64,000 nucleotides of DNA from Maea johnstoni (Eukaryota; Annelida; Polychaeta; Spionida; Magelonidae), in assembly GCA_963942565.1 (NCBI GenBank), contig OZ012685.1, positions 25,850,878 to 25,914,877 on the forward strand. The letters are read 5' to 3'. Below the pieces are notes generated by a model that saw only the letters and a program-made list of their open reading frames with translations, ran no database searches and was not told the DNA's origin. Position 1 is the stretch's first letter; each line of letters starts with the position of its first letter. The translations under genes were made by a program, and so were the position numbers. Below, piece by piece: positions 61,304-64,000 of this stretch.

Positions 61304-62029
61304 TTGTGGAGATCTCTGGGGATGAATGAATCAGGAGGCACTCACAATCACCATTCACATGGAAACTCCTTTCAATTCGTATAATTTTCTCCTTGTATCT
61401 CCTTTCAAGAATAGCAAAGCCACAAAGTCACTTCAATGAATCCGCTTGATCCCTGACCTTGTAATGATCTCCCTCAGCTGAAGGAATAAAACCCTGCTCC
61501 CAGGGCAGCTTCTTGGTAATAAGGGCATAGTGCGAACAGGATGTACTTCTATTCCCCCGGAAGGAAAGTTGTTGCTGGGCATCATTAGAAAGTGATAGAT
61601 CCTGGCTTACAGTATAGGTATTTGATCGCTTTTGATGGCATGCCATGGAGATAGATATCCTGATATAGCATGTGCCTATTCTGGGGACCGTGAAAGAGTA
61701 GCTTTCTATGTTTCTTGCTTAATTTTCTTAAATTTTGTGGATGAATCATAGTTACACACGAAAATAAAAACTTGGCAATATATGTCTCTTTTTAGATGAG
61801 AAGTGCAGACAAAAATACCTTTTCATTTTTACATTTCATGTGTTTTGAGAAAGATGATGATGTTTCCAACCCAATCATATCGCTAGCACCCAATACGATG
61901 ATTGACTAATTTGGGAATATCTTTTAAAGACATATGATATTCATAGAAGATTTTTTCACCAGAACTCAAACTTCAAATCTCCTCCAAATATATTTTGGAT
62001 ATTGTCATATTTCCAAAAGTACATATATC
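61304..62029. other. Prominin intron 3, unique part
   Basis: The 61320-61600 part is repeat-free, with GGATGAATGAATCAGG and TCTTGGTAATAAGGGC words; possibly regulatory, no exon seen. Confidence 0.4.
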
Positions 62030-62510
62030 TTAACAATGCTGTTTTTGGGACTAACACATGTATGTGTTATGGTTATATTTGGTCTGAGTTATATTTGAAA
62101 AATATTTGAAGAGGCATTGTTATTCAATTAACAGGAATCACAACTTTAAGTCAACCCTTTCCAAATATTTTTTGGATATTATATGTCATATTGTCATATT
62201 GTCTTAACGATGCTGTTTTTGGGACTAACACATGTATGTATTATGGTTATATTTGGTCTGAGTTATATTTGAAAAATATTTGAAGAGGCATTGTTATTCA
62301 ATTAACAGGAATCGCAACTTTAAGTCAACCCTTTCCAAATATGTTTTGGATATTATATGTCATATTGTCAAAAGTAAAATTTATATCTTAACGATGCTGT
62401 TTTTGGGACTGATGCATGCATGTATTATGGTTATAGTTGGTCTGAGTATTTATAGAGGTATTGTTATTCAATTAACTGGAATCACAACTTTAAGTCAAAC
62501 CTTTCCTAAG
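62030..62510. repeat. Three-unit tandem repeat, about 180 bp per unit
   Basis: TGCTGTTTTTGGGACT, GTATTATGGTTATATTTGG, GAGGCATTGTTATTCAATTA and CAACTTTAAGTCAACCC recur; the third unit is internally shortened. Confidence 0.9.
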
Positions 62511-62701
62511 GTAGTGCTGTTATTATACTTTCATCTTTATCAGACCATGTGCACCCCCACAGTCCCCCAGACATGGAAAGGTTAATCTGAAGCGCTGTTG
62601 GAGGAAGGTTATAATGATTGAAACCCCAAACCCATCAAGGTCACTCACTGCAGATTGGGTTGGTGCCAAAATGGAAGAGCCTTCAACCATTTCCACATCA
62701 A

Positions 62702-62914
62702 TCAATCCTTATGCTGCAGGTGGCTAATTTGGCCAATACAAATTGATGCAAAAAAGCTGAAAAATGATTGAAACCCTGGCACATGGGTACTCATCTGAGA
62801 GTACTCAGCAAGGGCTATCTAATGAATACCAACATGACAGGGTTTAGATGGTTTTCATAACATTTTGCATTCTTGTTCTTTGGACGAAAGTAGCCTCAGC
62901 ATTTGAAGGGCTAA
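62702..62914 (+). mobile_element. MITE family A, copy 13
   Basis: TCAATCCTTATGCTGCAGGT to TTTGAAGGG|CTAA. Confidence 0.84.
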
Positions 62915-63778
62915 TACATTTGGAGTATTCTCCATGAAGGTGTGGAAGATGCATATGGGCTGCAATGGCATTTTGCTGTGAAGGAGTATGTTTGTTATGT
63001 AACTGCAGTGCATTGCTCCTGGAAGAAATTGATATGTAGTTGTGTTAATAGCATAGCCAGACACATCCTGTTTCCTTGTTAGTTTATTTCCCTAGCTCTG
63101 TACTAGGCTAAGGTTTGGTAGCCTATTTTTACTTCAAGCCTGGATGTCAGTTGCCAGGGATTAAAGGTATTCGGTTTATAGTCTTGTATCCACCGAAATG
63201 TTCACACCCTAGCTATTATCTTTTTCTTGTCTATCTCAGCCTTTACTTTAATAGGTTTTCAATGGATAAAACTAGATGATCATGCACATTTTGACATGAT
63301 GTAGTATGATAACTAAGTGGCGGAAGGGTGCCAAGCCAGACAAGCTACCAATAACAACTGGTTTCTACATTCTCCCAGCTAAAAATGCACTAAATATGTC
63401 ACCTTTAAGTCAAGACCACCTGCTTCTAAAGACTTAATGTGCCCTGTCAGTGTTTACCTAAGCAGATGTGACCTTAACTAAAATTAAGTCTCCTGTCTAT
63501 CTCAGGGTAAGTATATAATAGGCTTTCAATGGATAAAACTAGAGGATCACATTTTGCTGAAATGAATATGGTAATCTGGAAAGCTAAAAAAAAATATTTA
63601 TTTTTAACTAGACTAAAGTTGATTTAGTATGAAGTTTAAAAAGTATATGTTTTAAAGAAGTAGGATAGTGCAAGAGGAGACTATTTATGCGAAAAAAAAT
63701 CCATGACATGACACTTCACAGGCATAGTAACTGTGGATAAGGAGAAATGAACCGTTCCCTTACAATAGGGAGGAGTAA
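62915..63778. other. Prominin intron 3, unique part with a dispersed short duplication
   Basis: TTTCAATGGATAAAACTAGA occurs at about 63259 and again at about 63527, each preceded by CTGTCTATCTCAG. No exon seen. Confidence 0.45.
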
Positions 63779-64000
63779 TTAACCCTTATGCTGTTGGTTG
63801 CTGGGTAATTTTGCCATTACAAAATTATGCAAAAAACCTGAAAAAATATTAAAACTCTGGTACAGGGGTACTCATCTGAGAGTACTCAGTATGAGCTATC
63901 CATTGAATACCAACTTGACAGAGTTAAAATGGTTTTCAAATCAAATCTTTGCGTCCTTGTGCTTTGGACGAAAGTATAGCGTCTGAGCATTAGAAGGGTC
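63779..64000 (+). mobile_element. MITE family A, copy 14, reaching the window edge
   Basis: TTAACCCTTATGCTGTTGGT to TTAGAAGGGTC, where the window ends at or just before its terminal TTAA. Confidence 0.82.

Noticed and set aside
60554-64000. A fourth prominin exon in the remaining sequence
   Set aside because: I found no acceptor followed by a frame continuing helix 2 and the first large extracellular loop, so it probably lies beyond the window.

Overview
The window looks like nuclear DNA from a marine invertebrate animal. It is AT-rich and gene-poor, has spliced genes with GT-AG introns up to 38 kb, and is packed with microsatellites and short non-autonomous DNA transposons. The two genes are animal-specific families (Cys-loop receptor and prominin). 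I cannot name the phylum: a lancelet, hemichordate, brachiopod or mollusc would all fit.

Region 1 (1-3.9 kb, + strand) holds the 3' part of a gene for a Cys-loop-receptor ligand-binding domain (nicotinic acetylcholine receptor alpha-like, with vicinal Cys-Cys). Three exons join in perfect phase (1429-1660, 2572-2681, 3244-3703). The reading frame does not continue into the four channel membrane helices. It ends in a small-residue cluster, a short spacer and a 14-residue hydrophobic C-terminus, the layout of a GPI-anchor signal. The predicted product is a secreted or membrane-tethered ligand-binding protein without a pore. This is the most unusual gene in the window.

Region 2 (3.9-13.5 kb) is intergenic: inverted-repeat elements, a duplicated minisatellite block and unique AT-rich DNA.

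Region 3 (13.5-64 kb, + strand) is the 5' part of a prominin (CD133-like) gene. It has a promoter-like segment with two palindromic CRE sites, a signal-peptide exon (13927-14167), a 38.5-kb first intron, a 62-nt second exon (52693-52754), a 7.6-kb second intron, and a third exon (60336-60553) encoding the first transmembrane helix, a cysteine-dense juxtamembrane cluster and the start of the second helix. The gene runs off the right edge.

The prominin introns are a museum of mobile DNA. There are 14 copies (13 here and upstream in full or part, one split) of a ~215-bp TTAA-flanked, piggyBac-like MITE; a longer 1.27-kb TTAA element nested inside one of those copies; a 1.02-kb fold-back TTAA element; several families with CAGGG...CCCTG ends (hAT-like); two TTA-flanked Harbinger-like elements; TA-flanked mariner-like elements; and a 2.55-kb inverted-repeat element carrying eight copies of the palindrome TGTGACGGAGTCACA. 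Two arms of at least 281 bp, identical by eye and in inverted orientation, lie 6.6 kb apart. No retrovirus, Polinton, CRISPR, rRNA or intact tRNA was seen.
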